Shown here: positions 8,692 through 19,259 of the stretch, in pieces
How positions within the stretch are numbered: position 1 is the stretch's first letter
Layout: each line of letters starts with the position of its first letter
Assembly (NCBI GenBank): GCA_001312405.1
Contig: BBDR01000001.1
Coordinates: 458,046-522,045, forward strand
DNA length: 64,000 nucleotides
Origin: Clostridium sp. NkU-1
GTDB taxonomy: Bacteria > Bacillota_A > Clostridia > Lachnospirales > Lachnospiraceae
Reading direction: 5' to 3'
Made by a program: the position numbers and the translations under genes
The notes under the pieces: model-generated
Database searches by the model: none
The model's input: only the letters and a program-made list of their open reading frames with translations
What the model was told of the DNA's origin: nothing

Positions 8692-10119
8692 TTATTGTTT
8701 GGAAAAATATAAATCAAAAAGCGCTCTGGCAATGGGTGCTGCCGCCTGTCCGCCGGAGCCGCTTTCTTCTGCAATCACGCTTATAACTACTCTTGGATGC
8801 TCTGCCGGAGCAAATCCCACAAACCAGGCATGGGTTTCCTTGCCTTTTTCAAATTCCGCAGATCCGGTCTTTCCGGCTACTGTATAGGCATCGGTCCTAA
8901 GGGCAGAGCCGGTTCCCTCTGTTACAACAGAACGCATAAACTCGGTCAATTCAGAGGCCTCCACGGCAGTCATAAGATTCGTGTAGGACTGAGGCATAAA
9001 CTTCTTAATGACATCTCCCCCTACGTTTTCCACCCTATCAATGAAGTATGGCTTCATAAGGGTACCCCCATTGGCAATGGCCGCCACGATCATTGCATTA
9101 TGAATGGGCGTTATCTGAGTCTGGCCCTGGCCGATGGAGGTCTGAAGGATCTGCCACGTATCAGCACCGTTTTCCATGGAATAGGAACTTTTACTGCTGG
9201 CAATGGGCAGGGCCAGGTCCGAATTAAACAGAAGCTGATCCGCAGTATTCTTTAATCCATTTAAGTCCAGTTGTAAACCAAGATTGGAAAAAGCCCCGTT
9301 GCAGGAGTTTGCAAATGCCTGTTCCAGATTTTGATGTCCATGGGCTGTCCCATGGTAACAGCGGATGGTATAATCCCCATTTTTATAAATCCCGTTGCAG
9401 TCAAAGGTGTAATCATTATAATTGGACGGATTTTCCCTTATATACTCCAAAGCCGTCACCAGCTTAAAGGTGGAACCAGGAGGATAAAGTCCCTGGGTTG
9501 CACGGTTTAATAGCTGTCCTGACGTATTTTCCTCCGCAACCAGATGATTCCAGTCCGCAGCCAGGGTGTTGGGATTGTAATCCGGCTTGGATACCATGGC
9601 AAGGATCTTGCCGGTATCCGGCTCCATCACTACCACCGCTCCTTTTCGCTTGCCCAAGGCATCATAAGCTGCTTTCTGTAAGTCCACATCAAGCGTAGAG
9701 ACAACACTGTCCCCCTGATTCTTTACGGATGACAGTTCATTTACCACCTGCTCCACAAGATTTACGTGGCTGGTCAAGAGATAGAAATTGGCCAGGGCCT
9801 CCAGACCGGTCTTTCCATTGGTGGAATATCCCACCACATGGGCAAACAGCGAATCATAGGGATAAACCCTTGTTTCCTTTCCCTCTCCATCCACCTCTGT
9901 CCTGGCAAGGACCCTGCCGTCATTGCTGTAGATTTCCCCACGTACCACCCGGTCTGCAAAGCTGTCAAGTCTGGCATTATAGGAATTATTGATCACACTG
10001 TCACTCTTCACAAGCAGAAAATAGCCGAAATAAACCGCAAGCCCTACAAAAAGTAGTACGACCCCATAGGTAAGTATCAGGATATGGTGATTTGCTTTTG
10101 GATTCGGGTTAGCCTTCAT
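8692..10119 (-). CDS. Penicillin-binding protein, class B-type transpeptidase (PbpA/FtsI)
   Basis: About 475 residues from the ATG at 10119, which overlaps the ftsW-like stop by 11 bases and has GAGGAAGAAG upstream. There is one N-terminal membrane segment (ILILTYGVVLLFVGLAVYFG), then a short pedestal with RGEIYSNDGRVLA. The transpeptidase domain has the serine motif STFK in YPPGSTFKLV, SCN in FANSCNGAF, and KTGS in VAGKTGSAEF. It cross-links peptidoglycan outside the membrane. Pairing with a SEDS glycosyltransferase in one operon is the usual division or elongation arrangement. Unlike its partner, the reading frame is intact. Confidence 0.94.
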   Translation of the reverse strand: MKANPNPKANHHILILTYGVVLLFVGLAVYFGYFLLVKSDSVINNSYNARLDSFADRVVRGEIYSNDGRVLARTEVDGEGKETRVYPYDSLFAHVVGYSTNGKTGLEALANFYLLTSHVNLVEQVVNELSSVKNQGDSVVSTLDVDLQKAAYDALGKRKGAVVVMEPDTGKILAMVSKPDYNPNTLAADWNHLVAEENTSGQLLNRATQGLYPPGSTFKLVTALEYIRENPSNYNDYTFDCNGIYKNGDYTIRCYHGTAHGHQNLEQAFANSCNGAFSNLGLQLDLNGLKNTADQLLFNSDLALPIASSKSSYSMENGADTWQILQTSIGQGQTQITPIHNAMIVAAIANGGTLMKPYFIDRVENVGGDVIKKFMPQSYTNLMTAVEASELTEFMRSVVTEGTGSALRTDAYTVAGKTGSAEFEKGKETHAWFVGFAPAEHPRVVISVIAEESGSGGQAAAPIARALFDLYFSKQ

Positions 10120-11432
10120 ATTTTTCTTCTTCCTCTTCATTGCGTTTGAGTATATAAAGTCCCTGGATGATTCCAAAGATGATAAAGGTGCTTAAAATGG
10201 AGCTTCCTCCATAACTGACCAGGGGGAGCGTCACTCCTGTGGAAGGAATGAATTTCGTCACTCCTCCAACGGTTAAAAATACCTGAATAATATAAATAGT
10301 TCCAAGGCCAAATGCAATCAGCTTATAGAACACTGCCTGCATCCGGCTGGCAATCATCATGAACTGTAAAAAGCATCCCAGACAGATAAGAAGGACACAC
10401 AGGGCAAAAATGCCTCCCAGCTCCTCCGAAATCGCTGAAAATATAAAATCCTTTTCTACCACCGGGATCCTTCCTGGCATCCCCCGGTATAGTCCCATGC
10501 CAAACAAACCTCCGGTTCCAATGGCAAACAAAGACTGGGTGATCTGGTATCCCTTTCCCGCAATATCTGACCAGGGGTTTAACCACGCCGATACTCTGGT
10601 CCTTACATGGCCGAACAGCTCATAGGCCAGCATAGCCGCAAAAGTCCCGCCTCCTGCCCCCGCCAGAAGATAGAGCCATTTTCCTGTTGCCACAAAGAGC
10701 ATGAAAATATAAGTAACAAAGAAAATGAGGGCGCTTCCAAGATCTCTGGAGGCCACCAGAATAAGAACATGAAGGGCTGCCGCTGCAGTTACAATAAGGA
10801 TGGTCTTTAACTGGTAGACCGGTAAAACATGGTGGCTATAAAAAAAGACATAGCTGATCTTCACAAATTCCGTGGGCTGGAAAGAATAGCCGCCGATCCC
10901 CAGGGAAAGCTGCGCCGTAGCTGCTGGTTCCGGCAATGCATACGATGCCAAGGAGGAGAAGTCCACCGATCCCATAGATCCATGGAATCCGGCTCAGCTG
11001 CCATACCCTGTCAATGACAAAGGGGATGATAAAGGTCACCAGGGCCGCAGAGGCCACGATGACAAACTGTTTTATGGCCCGGTCAAAAGAAAGCCTGGTC
11101 AGCATAATAAATCCTATGGTAAGGAGCATGCACATATTGTTGACCAGAAGCCTGGATACATTGCGGTAAATAAGCCGGTACAGAAAAAGGTAACAGAAAA
11201 AGAATATTACCTGTGCCACGTAAAACACCAGCATCTTTTCATCCTCCGTCTCCAGCCAGATGATCAGATAGGCAAGCAGGTGAATGAGAAACATGGCAAA
11301 ATTCTGGCGCCCGCAAATTTTCCTTTTCCTGATTTCATCCGGAAAAGAAAAAAAACGAAAATTAAAATATGTGTATAATGTAATCAACAGTATCATCAGA
11401 TATCTGGAGACATCAATAATCAGATTAATCAT
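10109..11432 (-). CDS. FtsW/RodA/SpoVE family SEDS protein, frameshifted
   Basis: A polytopic membrane glycosyltransferase that polymerises lipid II, partner of the downstream PBP. The N-terminal piece (start 11432, AGGTGG upstream) has several hydrophobic helices and ends at GIVCIAGTSSYGA. The C-terminal piece has FQPTEFVKISYVF, SRDLGSALIFFVTY, VVEKDFIFSAISEELG, GVTLPLVSYGGSS. One base is missing near 10920. Two compensating indels (an extra base in the run of seven at 10840-10846, a missing one near 10808) garble about a dozen residues, where the expected text is VFFIATMFYRSTSLKT. Family motifs survive on both sides. Confidence 0.9.
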
Positions 11433-11439
11433 ATGCCAC

Positions 11440-13621
11440 CTACTCTACGCCGCGTTTGAAATGACCTCTTGTAAATTCTTCAAAGGTCAGCTTTGCTTCT
11501 CTCCCATAAAGAAATCCGTCAGAAAAGCTTTGTATCACCGCTTTTGTCTGTGCTTTGTTCTCTGTGGTGAACTGCAGCCGCAGCCTAAGGGGGATAATGC
11601 CTTTACCGCATCCTCTAACCCAAGAAGGGACAAGGCCGCCGAATTATAAATGGAATTGTAGCAGAAAGCACAATGGTTTTTTACGGGAAATGATTTTCCC
11701 TTCCGGTCCTTTAATGTCAAAACAACCGGTGTCTTATCACACCCCTCCATTCCCTGATGAAGGCACTGGGCAGTCACCATCATGGGAAGACAGCCGTATA
11801 CTAAAAGCTCTCCAGGAACTCTTAGTTTTCCCAATTCCCGGCTGTTTAATTCTACCGGCCAGGTCAGCTCATCTGCCCCCAGTTCCATCAGCATCTCCTG
11901 GGCTGGATTATTCATTCCATACATTCCAAAATCAAAGATCAGGCTTCCCTTGATTCCCTTCTCTTTTAAATAGCCGGTTTCCTCCAGAGAACGGATCAGG
12001 AATCCGTCAAATGCAGCAGTTTTCAGTTCCGTTAAATGTTTATCAAAAAACTGTTCCGCCCTGGTTCTGAAAATATGGGGCATGGTAAGCATACATTCCT
12101 TGCCGGCCCTGTGGCAGCTTTCTACAGACGCTTTCCACTGTTCCGGCTTAAATTCTGCAGAATCGATATAAATTCTTTTTACATCAGGACTGTTCACCGC
12201 TTCTTCAAAGCAATCCGGCCGCTCCAGAGAAACCGTAAGCATTGGACCTTCTGAAGCCGGCTTCCGTCTGCAGGCAGCCTCCCCGGCGGCTTTTGCCGGC
12301 TCTGCCTGCCTGTTCTCTTTGTAACCCTTAAGGATCTCATATTCCAAGGCTTCCAGCCCCCGCCTGCGCAGATCATTAAGGGCCTGAACCGGCAAAAATA
12401 TGTTTCCTTTTATACTAATATCAAGATTTTCAAAATAAAAGGGAGTATTTCCCGTCTTGTCCAGCTGCTTTCTCACCTTTTCCTCTGTTATAGGCTGATT
12501 TTGGGCTGTCTGCACGATCTCCCCGATGACGGCAGCATTATGACCGCAGGCACTTAGCAGCAAAGAAGCCTTTTGTCCCTCTTCCAGAAACGCGGTTCCA
12601 ACCACCGGCTCCCTTACCTGCTTTTCTACAAAATTTTTATCAAGGTAATCGAACAAGGCTGATTGCCCTCCCGAAAAGCCGGTTTCTCTTTCCAGACCAC
12701 CATATCCCGCCCGTTTTGGCGCGTATAGTATCCATCGGTCTGTCCGCCCCGGTCAAATAAGTCCAGAAGCATTTTCTTATCCTGCCCTTCGACCTGGTAG
12801 CCCTTTCTTCCTTTAGCCAGATAAAGGTCCACATACTTTCGGTAAATGCTCACGACTCCTGCTGTGTATCTGGGGCTCTTCATCCTTCCTTCAATTTTCA
12901 TGGAATAGACTCCGGCTTCTATCAGGTCCGGTATGATATCCAGAGTGCTCAAATCCTTGAGGCTTAAGCAGTAACGGTCATCTCCTCCTGAAAGAACCTG
13001 TCCTTCCCGTTTTACCTCGTAGGGCAGGCGGCAGGTTTGGGCACATCTTCCCCTGTTTCCGCTTCGCCCTCCTATGAGGCTGCTGAATAAGCATTGGCCG
13101 GAATAGCAGTAGCACAATGCGCCGTGTACAAAGCTTTCGATCTCCACATCCACCTGATCATGGATCTTTGCAATTTCCTTTAAGGACAACTCCCTGGCAG
13201 TAACAACCCGGTCCGCCCCCAGATCATTTAAAATCCCGGCTCCATAAGCGCCGGTAATGGTCATCTGCGTGCTGGCATGAATGGGAAGTCCCGGAAAATT
13301 CTCCCGGATGAATCGGAAGGTTCCCATGTCCTGTACAATCACCGCATCCAGGCCCTGCCTGTAATATGGAAGAAGATAATCGTAAAGCTCATGCAGCTCC
13401 TGCTCCTTCATCAGCGTATTAACAGTCATGTACAGCTTTCGCCCATGAAGATGGACGTAATCAATGGCTTCAAGCAGCTTGTCCTCTTCGGGATTTTCCG
13501 CATAAGCCCTTGCTCCAAACCGGCTGCCGCCCATATAGACCGCATCGGCGCCTGCCGCCACCGCTGCCCTCATACTTTCAAACGATCCTGCCGGAGCAAG
13601 AATTTCAACTGCTTTCTTCAC
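11440..13621 (-). CDS. Peptidase U32 family protein (large, YegQ/RlhA-like), frameshifted twice
   Basis: About 725 residues once two indels are repaired (one missing base near 12665, one near 11588). The N-terminal half is a canonical U32 domain: ILAPAGSFESMRAAVAAGADAVYMG, HASTQMTITGAYGA, and the cysteine cluster GALCYCYSGQCLFSSLIGGRSGNRGRCAQTCRLPY, read here as separate motifs GALCYCYSGQC and GRCAQTCRLPY. The C-terminal half ends FTTENKAQTKAVI to FTRGHFKRGVE, a DUF3656-like U32 tail. Members act in 23S rRNA or tRNA hydroxylation, or were called collagenases; the cysteines probably bind iron-sulfur. It sits 12 bases after zapA. Confidence 0.9.
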
Positions 13622-13633
13622 AAGTTCCTCCTC

Positions 13634-14062
13634 TTACCCTTTATTGATGAAAGAGAGGATGTCACGGCCCTGCCGCCCAACATCCCCTCCTGACTTATTC
13701 TTTCTTATCGGAATCCGCAGATTTCCTGCTTCCGCCAGTTCCAGCTTTGCCGACTCAAGCTTCATCTGAGTGGCCACAAGTTCATGTTTTAAGCTATATA
13801 TCTCCTTTTCCATCTCCGCCTTCTGCTGCTCCAGTCTGGCAGACTGTTCTCTGGCCTTGAAGTAATCATCCGCCATATTCAGCTGGATCATAATATTCTG
13901 ATATTCTGCGCTCTGCTTCGTGAACCCTTCCTGATGCTTCAGCGTTATAATCATCTCATTGATGTAGCTGGCCAGGCGGTGAATATAACTTTCCTCTTCT
14001 CTTCCGCCCAATGCGTAAATCTTACCATCTATTAAAACTTCTGTACTGCGTTTGGAATCCAT
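13634..14062 (-). CDS. zapA: Cell division protein ZapA
   Basis: 142 residues from the ATG at 14062 (GGGAGAAAACAGC upstream). The short ZapA globular head (STEVLIDGKIYALGGREEESYIHRLASYINEM) leads into a long coiled coil (residues about 65-115, ARLEQQKAEMEKEIYSLKHE). ZapA binds FtsZ and bundles filaments at the division site. The gene directly precedes the U32 gene, a pairing common in Firmicutes, and is in the same orientation as ruvAB and the ftsW/PBP pair, suggesting a long envelope and division operon. Confidence 0.9.
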   Translation of the reverse strand: MDSKRSTEVLIDGKIYALGGREEESYIHRLASYINEMIITLKHQEGFTKQSAEYQNIMIQLNMADDYFKAREQSARLEQQKAEMEKEIYSLKHELVATQMKLESAKLELAEAGNLRIPIRKNKSGGDVGRQGRDILSFINKG

Positions 14063-14196
14063 GCTGTTTTCTCCCTGTTTCATTTGCTCTTTTTTTTACT
14101 ATAACATATTTTCCGCAGATAGAAAAGCCCTGCCTGCATACCTTTATGTCCAAAAAGCAGGTCTGAATAATAGGAAATTTCTAAAATTCAGTCAGG

Positions 14197-15195
14197 TCAT
14201 GATCCCATGGAGATACCAAGATGTTCATATGCCCGTTCCGTGGCAACGCGCCCTCTGGAGGTTCGGTTTATAAAACCGTTCATCAAAAGATAAGGCTCAT
14301 AAACATCTTCCAGCGTTCCGGCATCCTCTCCTAAAGAAGCAGCCAGGGTATCCAGTCCTACCGGACCGCCGGAAAATTTCTCAATCATTGTGGTCAGGAT
14401 CGCCCGGTCATTATAGTCCAGGCCAAACTTATCCACATCCAAAATGTCCAGGGCAAAATCCGCCACTTCTTTTGTAATGATACCGTTGTATTTTACCTGG
14501 GCGAAATCCCGCACTCTCTTTAATAAGCGGTTTGCCAGCCTTGGAGTTCCTCTGGAGCGCTTGGCAATCTCTGCCGCCCCTTCTTCCTCGATTTCCACCT
14601 GTAAGACCCTGGCGGAACGGCAAACAATGATCTTAAGCTCCTGAGGCGTATAAAATTCCAGCTTCTGCACCACACCGAACCTGTCCCTTAATGGAGCGGT
14701 TAAAAGCCCCGCTCTGGTAGTCGCTCCCACCAGAGTGAATTTAGGAAGATCCAGTCTTATGGATCTGGCAGAAGAATCCTTCCCCAGCATGATATCTATG
14801 GCAAAATCCTCCATGGCCGGATACAGAACCTCTTCTACCTGACGGTTTAAGCGGTGGATCTCATCCACAAACAGCACATCACCCTCCTGGAGATTGTTCA
14901 GTATAGCGGCCATCTCTCCCGGTTTTTCAATTGCAGGTCCTGATGTGACCTTCATATTGACTCCCATTTCATTGGCAATGATCCCTGAAAGAGTAGTCTT
15001 TCCCAGACCGGGAGGCCCGTAAAACAAAACATGATCCAGGGATTCCCCCCTGGCTTTGGCGGCATCAATGTATACTTTTAAATTAGTACGTATCTTTTCC
15101 TGTCCGATATACTCCTCAAGACACATGGGTCTTAAGTTCGGCTCTATCCTTTTATCTTCTTCCGTTACCTCTGTGGTTATGATTCTACGTTCCAT
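14197..15195 (-). CDS. ruvB: Holliday junction branch migration ATPase RuvB
   Basis: 332 residues, intact. Walker [10 protein letters not shown], Walker [11 protein letters not shown], sensor 1 LVGATTRAG, the arginine finger region [10 protein letters not shown], and a C-terminal winged helix with [12 protein letters not shown] and [17 protein letters not shown]. It forms a hexameric motor that drives Holliday junction migration together with RuvA, whose gene ends 20 bases upstream. RuvC is not in the window. Confidence 0.97.
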   Translation of the reverse strand: MERRIITTEVTEEDKRIEPNLRPMCLEEYIGQEKIRTNLKVYIDAAKARGESLDHVLFYGPPGLGKTTLSGIIANEMGVNMKVTSGPAIEKPGEMAAILNNLQEGDVLFVDEIHRLNRQVEEVLYPAMEDFAIDIMLGKDSSARSIRLDLPKFTLVGATTRAGLLTAPLRDRFGVVQKLEFYTPQELKIIVCRSARVLQVEIEEEGAAEIAKRSRGTPRLANRLLKRVRDFAQVKYNGIITKEVADFALDILDVDKFGLDYNDRAILTTMIEKFSGGPVGLDTLAASLGEDAGTLEDVYEPYLLMNGFINRTSRGRVATERAYEHLGISMGS

Positions 15196-15215
15196 CTCTG
15201 TCTTTACCCGTCATT

Positions 15216-15824
15216 CTATATAAATGCCAAATGCTTTAAGGATGCCTTAAGCACATCTTCCACTGTCATGGACTCCGTCACCTCCACCTGGCGGACTGCC
15301 CTGCCCGCCTCGGCTGCGGAATATCCCAGAGCCGCCAGCGCATCCATTGCTTCTCCTGCTATCCCGCCGGATAAAGCAGGTCCATTCACCGGTTCTGCAA
15401 ACCCGGAAGGGAGAATTTCAGCCATATCAATTTTATCCTTTAAGTCCAATATAATCCTCTGAGCCGTCTTTGCTCCGACCCCCGGCGCTTTGGATATGGA
15501 CTTGGCATCCCCTGAAACAATGGCCCTTCTTAAATCCTCCGGATCCAGGGCAGAAAGAATTCCCAAAGCTCCTTTGGGACCAATCCCATTCACGCTTATG
15601 AGCTGCTTAAACATCTGCAGATCCTGACGGTTTAAGAAACCGTAGAGGCACATGGCATCATCCCTTACCTGAAAATATGTATACAACTTTGTCTCTACGC
15701 CGATTCCCGGCAGTTTTTGAAGCACGGATACAGGAACATGTATCTCAAATCCCACGTTCCCGCTTTCTATCACAACGGTATCTTCAAATACTTCAACCAA
15801 TGGCCCTTTTACGAAAGAAATCAC
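15216..15824 (-). CDS. ruvA: Holliday junction DNA-binding protein RuvA
   Basis: 202 residues, intact. The N-terminal OB-fold begins MISFVKGPLVEVFEDTVVIE. Two helix-hairpin-helix motifs follow (LISVNGIGPKGALGILSAL and ISKAPGVGAKTAQRIILDL), then the C-terminal three-helix domain III (EAMDALAALGYSAAEAGRAV) that contacts RuvB. The start lies downstream of AAAAGGAGACAGAGG. It forms an operon with ruvB. Confidence 0.96.
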   Translation of the reverse strand: MISFVKGPLVEVFEDTVVIESGNVGFEIHVPVSVLQKLPGIGVETKLYTYFQVRDDAMCLYGFLNRQDLQMFKQLISVNGIGPKGALGILSALDPEDLRRAIVSGDAKSISKAPGVGAKTAQRIILDLKDKIDMAEILPSGFAEPVNGPALSGGIAGEAMDALAALGYSAAEAGRAVRQVEVTESMTVEDVLKASLKHLAFI

Positions 15825-16034
15825 GACCTCTGTCTCCTTTTGACTATTATGCAGGAAATCCCACCTTTGCTATTTATCATAGCATACAGCCTGTTGTTAT
15901 GCAAGCGGATAGTCGAACAAATATTCTGTTTCCGTTGACGGACCGGCGTCTTTCCGCTATAATGTTGAGGAAGGCAACACCCTGCGGGCATACATTTACA
16001 CCCGGTAAAGCGGAGTGGGGCCCTGCCCAAAAAC

Positions 16035-17166
16035 ATGGACAGTACGAAAGAAAGGGCGGAAGCATTTGTGATCACTTTACAGAAAACCATTGCATTTCAT
16101 GAGACATATCCCTTTGACCGGATCGGCAGGAAAGAGGATCTGCTGTTCTTTGATATAGAAACCACAGGTTTTTCCGGGACGTATTCTACCCTTTATTTGA
16201 TCGGATGCGTTTATTACAAAAACGGCTGCTGGAACCTGGTTCAGTGGTTCGCAGACACCCTGGACTCAGAAAAAGAGCTGCTGGAAACCTTTTTTTAAAT
16301 TTTTAAAAAAAATTTCACTACAGTCATACACTTTAACGGAGACGGTTTTGATATCCCCTATCTTTTGAAGCGCTGCCTTGCCCACGGGATGCCTTATGAT
16401 TTTTCCGGTGTGAAAAGCCTGGATATTTACAAAAAAATACGCCCTTACCGGGGGCTTCTCGGGCTTCCCTCAATGAAGCAAAAAGCCATTGAGGAATTTT
16501 TAAAAGTAGAGCGGAAGGATCTTTATTCCGGCGGACAGCTGATTGAAGTTTACAAGGATTATTTGATCTCTCATGACAAATTTTTATTTGATCTTTTAAT
16601 ATTACATAATGAAGACGATTTAAAGGGAATGCCCCTGATCCTCCCTATATTAAATTACCCGGATTTTTTTTAGAACACAGCTTTCTCCTTGAACATCAGG
16701 AAATTTTATGCCAAAAAGATATTTTCGGCCGGGATTTCCGCTCCTTAAGGCTTATCTGCAAAAATGGCTTTGCCATTCCCGTTGGATTTTCCAAATCCAA
16801 CTCCCTGATTTCCATGGAGGCAGAAGGAGAACACCTGACCGCAACCATTGACCTCTATGAGGGCGAATTAAAATTCTTTTATCCTGATTATAAAAATTAC
16901 TATTATCTGATTTATGAAGACAAGGCCATTCACAAAAGCGTGGCTGAATACGTGGATAAGGAAGCCCGGACAAAAGCTACGGCCAAGACATGTTACACCC
17001 GCAGGCCGGCTGTTATCTTCCCCAGTTTTCCCCCTTGTGGACGCCATGCCTGCAAATGGAATTCAAGGATAAAATCACTTATGTTCCCTATGAACCGGAC
17101 TTCTTTGAGGAGGGCGAAAAGCTTCACCTTTACATCCGTCACTTGTTTGATACCATGTGCAGATAA
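16035..17166 (+). CDS. Ribonuclease H-like (YprB/DnaQ-fold) exonuclease-like protein, frameshifted
   Basis: About 375 residues after repair. The first exonuclease motif is DLLFFDIETTGFSGTYSTLY (DIETTG). Downstream come VIHFNGDGFDIPYLLKRC, KSLDIYKKIRPYRGLLGL, and a metal-site region FDLLILHNEDDLKGM. This order matches the uncharacterised YprB family with a DEDD/RNase H-like fold. Indels: an extra T (16290-16296) compensated by a missing A (16305-16312), a missing T near 16664-16671, and one near 17005. The C-terminal reading then ends HLYIRHLFDTMCR. It is divergent from ruvA. No clear ribosome site is seen, so the start is less certain. Confidence 0.8.
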
Positions 17167-17270
17167 TTTAGAAGCGTTTTCCACGGTTTCCGACACTTTC
17201 CGGAATGCTTTCGGGGCACGTCTTTTATTTGAGCTATATTTTAAATAATGCCGGGAATATGGATGTTTTT

Positions 17271-17294
17271 AAGGGAAGCCAAATGGCTTCCCTT
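17271..17294. terminator. Hairpin between RNase H-like gene and DUF5662 gene
   Basis: A perfect 10-bp stem AAGGGAAGCC/GGCTTCCCTT with a 4-nt loop between convergent genes. There is no T tract on either side, so termination is a guess. Confidence 0.45.
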
Positions 17295-17304
17295 AATTCG
17301 CCTT

Positions 17305-17853
17305 TTACGGATAATCCCCTCTTTTTAACAAATACCTGATGTAGGCAAATGTCCTTTCTTCCCCTTGGTTTTTTAACATCACAAGAAGCTCCTCTAACAA
17401 GCTTCTCGTCTCAGGATCAATGACCATGTAGCGTTTCGCGTGCATGTAATATTCCCAGGGCGATGCGTCGGTGTATTCCTTCCCCTTATACGTCTTCGAT
17501 GCGGCGATCCGGTCCATCATCATTTCAATGACATATTTTAAGGGCATCTTATGGCCCACCAGTCCCTCCGACATATCAGTGGTAAAGTCGATCCAGTATT
17601 CGTAGTGATGCTTGTTGCGGCCTTTATGGTGGAGCCAGGCTCTTGAAAAGCCCTTGTCCTCCCTTTCCGCAGCGTTGGGGCTTCTGGTCCCCTGATAATA
17701 AAGAACGCCTGGTATGAATTCTTCCAGACTGTATTTTGATAAATCGTGAAGCAGCCCCTGTTTTATAAGGCCCACACGAAAACAGTTTTTCATGACCCTG
17801 ATCTTATGTATATTGATCGTGCAAAAATGACCCCATAAATTCATAAATTTCAT
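17305..17853 (-). CDS. DUF5662 family protein (HD-like)
   Basis: 182 residues from the ATG at 17853 with GGTG upstream. The family core is visible: LLHDLSKYSLEEF, YYQGTRSPNAAERE, SRAWLHHKGRNKHHYEYW, and MPLKYVIEMMMDRIAASKTY. The HD pair (HDLSKYS) and the HHKGRNKHH cluster look like a metal-dependent phosphohydrolase site of HD type, but no activity is established for this family. It is single and convergent with the preceding gene. Confidence 0.82.
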   Translation of the reverse strand: MKFMNLWGHFCTINIHKIRVMKNCFRVGLIKQGLLHDLSKYSLEEFIPGVLYYQGTRSPNAAEREDKGFSRAWLHHKGRNKHHYEYWIDFTTDMSEGLVGHKMPLKYVIEMMMDRIAASKTYKGKEYTDASPWEYYMHAKRYMVIDPETRSLLEELLVMLKNQGEERTFAYIRYLLKRGDYP

Positions 17854-17978
17854 TGCTTTCACCTTTTTATCCTTGCAAAAGAATCTTTTCTCATTTTACC
17901 ACAAATTTCTCCGATTTTACCACTTATTTCCCTTTAAATTTATTCTAAAGATTTCTTGATTTTTAAGACGGAAAATGT

Positions 17979-18007
17979 TTGACACCTTTCCCTTTTTATG
18001 CTATTCT
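17979..18007 (+). promoter_or_regulatory. Sigma-A promoter of the cold-shock gene
   Basis: TTGACA (17979-17984), a 17-base spacer and TATTCT (18002-18007). The predicted transcription start is about 18014, leaving a 54-base leader. Confidence 0.8.
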
Positions 18008-18014
18008 TAGGGAG

Positions 18015-18033
18015 GTTACAGATATCCTGTAAC
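18015..18033 (+). promoter_or_regulatory. 5'-terminal hairpin of the csp leader
   Basis: A 7-bp stem GTTACAG/CTGTAAC with a 5-base loop, at the predicted 5' end of the mRNA. It could protect the transcript or act in cold regulation; that is inference. Confidence 0.5.
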
Positions 18034-18067
18034 AGTACAACTTTTTATTCATTTTGGAGGTATCATA

Positions 18068-18265
18068 ATGAAAGGTACAGTTAAGTGGTTTAACAACCAA
18101 AAGGGTTACGGATTTATTTCCGACGAACAGGGTAACGATGTGTTTGTTCACTACTCAGGTCTTAGCATGGACGGCTTCAAATCCTTAGACGAAGGCGCTG
18201 CAGTAGAGTTCGATGTTGTAGACGGAGCTAAGGGGCCACAGGCTACAAACGTTACCAAATTATAA
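18068..18265 (+). CDS. Cold-shock protein, CspA family
   Basis: 65 residues: a single OB-fold with the RNA-binding motifs RNP1 (KGYGFISD) and RNP2 (DVFVHYSGL). The N terminus [11 protein letters not shown] is typical. It acts as an RNA chaperone. The start has TTTTGGAGG 7 bases upstream. It has its own consensus promoter, a leader hairpin and a downstream terminator, so it is monocistronic. A second paralogue is at 54961-55170. Confidence 0.96.
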   Translation: MKGTVKWFNNQKGYGFISDEQGNDVFVHYSGLSMDGFKSLDEGAAVEFDVVDGAKGPQATNVTKL

Positions 18266-18335
18266 TCATTGACTTATCAGTGTACCTTTTTTCAATATAT
18301 AGGAAGAAGTTATATTGTTTCACATGATTACGATC

Positions 18336-18369
18336 AGAGCCATCCAATGTCCAATGGATGGCTCTTTTT
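18336..18369 (+). terminator. Terminator of csp
   Basis: An 11-bp stem AGAGCCATCCA/TGGATGGCTCT followed by five T (18365-18369). It reads on the plus strand only and lies just before the convergent hslO end. Confidence 0.88.
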
Positions 18370-18382
18370 GATGCCTCTTGTC

Positions 18383-19258
18383 TTACGATTTCTCGTACAT
18401 CCTTTTTAAATCTTCTATTGTAAATTCATAATTTTTATTGCAGAAATGACAGTTTACTTCAATGCTCTTTCCTTCGTCGATCATTTCCTGAAGCTCTTTC
18501 TTCCCGATGCTGATCAAGGCCTTTTCCACCCTGGCTTTATCACAATTGCAATAAAAGCGGGCAGGAACCTGTTCCATCATCTCCACGCCAAAGTCTCCAA
18601 GAATGTGTTCGAGAATCATTTCCGGCGTATCTCCATGATCCAGAAGATCCGTGATGGAGGTGATTTCTCCCAGCTTTTTCTCCAGGCTTCCGATGACCTC
18701 CTCAGAGGCTCCCGGCAGGAGCTGGATGATAAAGCCGCCGGCCTGCTTTACGGTGTTGTCCTTATTCATTAAAACGCCCAGTGCCACTGATGACGGCGTC
18801 TGCTCTGAAGCAGCATAGTAATAAGTCAGATCCTCAGCAATCTCACCGCCTACCAGTATGGTCTGTCCAACATAAGGCTCCTTTAAGCCGATATCCATAA
18901 TTACGCTTAATACTCCCTCTCCTACCGCACCGCCTACATCCAGCTTTCCGGCCTGATTAGGAGGAAGCATGACGCCGGGATTATAAACATAGCCTTTTAC
19001 ATTTCCCTTTGAATCTGCAGTTACAGTAAGGCCTTCCATTGGGCCGCTTCCCTGAATCTTTAAAGTCAGTAAATCATCTTCCCCCTTCATCATGACGCCC
19101 ATCATGCTCCCTGCAGTCAAAAGCCTGCCTAAAGCAGCCGTAGCTACAGGGCTTGTATTATGAGCCTGTCTTGCCTGTTCTACCATTTCTCTGGTAGTTG
19201 CCGCGAAGGCGCGGATCTGATGATCCCCTGCTGTGGCTCTGACAATATAATCAGCCAT
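18383..19258 (-). CDS. hslO: Hsp33 redox-regulated chaperonin
   Basis: 291 residues, intact. The N-terminal holdase core (RATAGDHQIRAFAATTREMV, VATAALGRLLTAGSMMGVMM) leads to a linker and the C-terminal zinc switch: CNC near residue 238 and CHFC near 271 (CXC plus CXXC). Under oxidative stress zinc is lost, disulfides form and the chaperone becomes active. It starts one base after the end of the methyltransferase gene, so the two are probably cotranscribed. Confidence 0.96.
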   Translation of the reverse strand: MADYIVRATAGDHQIRAFAATTREMVEQARQAHNTSPVATAALGRLLTAGSMMGVMMKGEDDLLTLKIQGSGPMEGLTVTADSKGNVKGYVYNPGVMLPPNQAGKLDVGGAVGEGVLSVIMDIGLKEPYVGQTILVGGEIAEDLTYYYAASEQTPSSVALGVLMNKDNTVKQAGGFIIQLLPGASEEVIGSLEKKLGEITSITDLLDHGDTPEMILEHILGDFGVEMMEQVPARFYCNCDKARVEKALISIGKKELQEMIDEGKSIEVNCHFCNKNYEFTIEDLKRMYEKS

Positions 19259-19259
19259 A

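Noticed and set aside
16814..17248. 144-codon plus-strand frame as a separate gene
   Set aside because: Its first part is the middle of the RNase H-like protein. After the indel near 17005 it reads out of frame.
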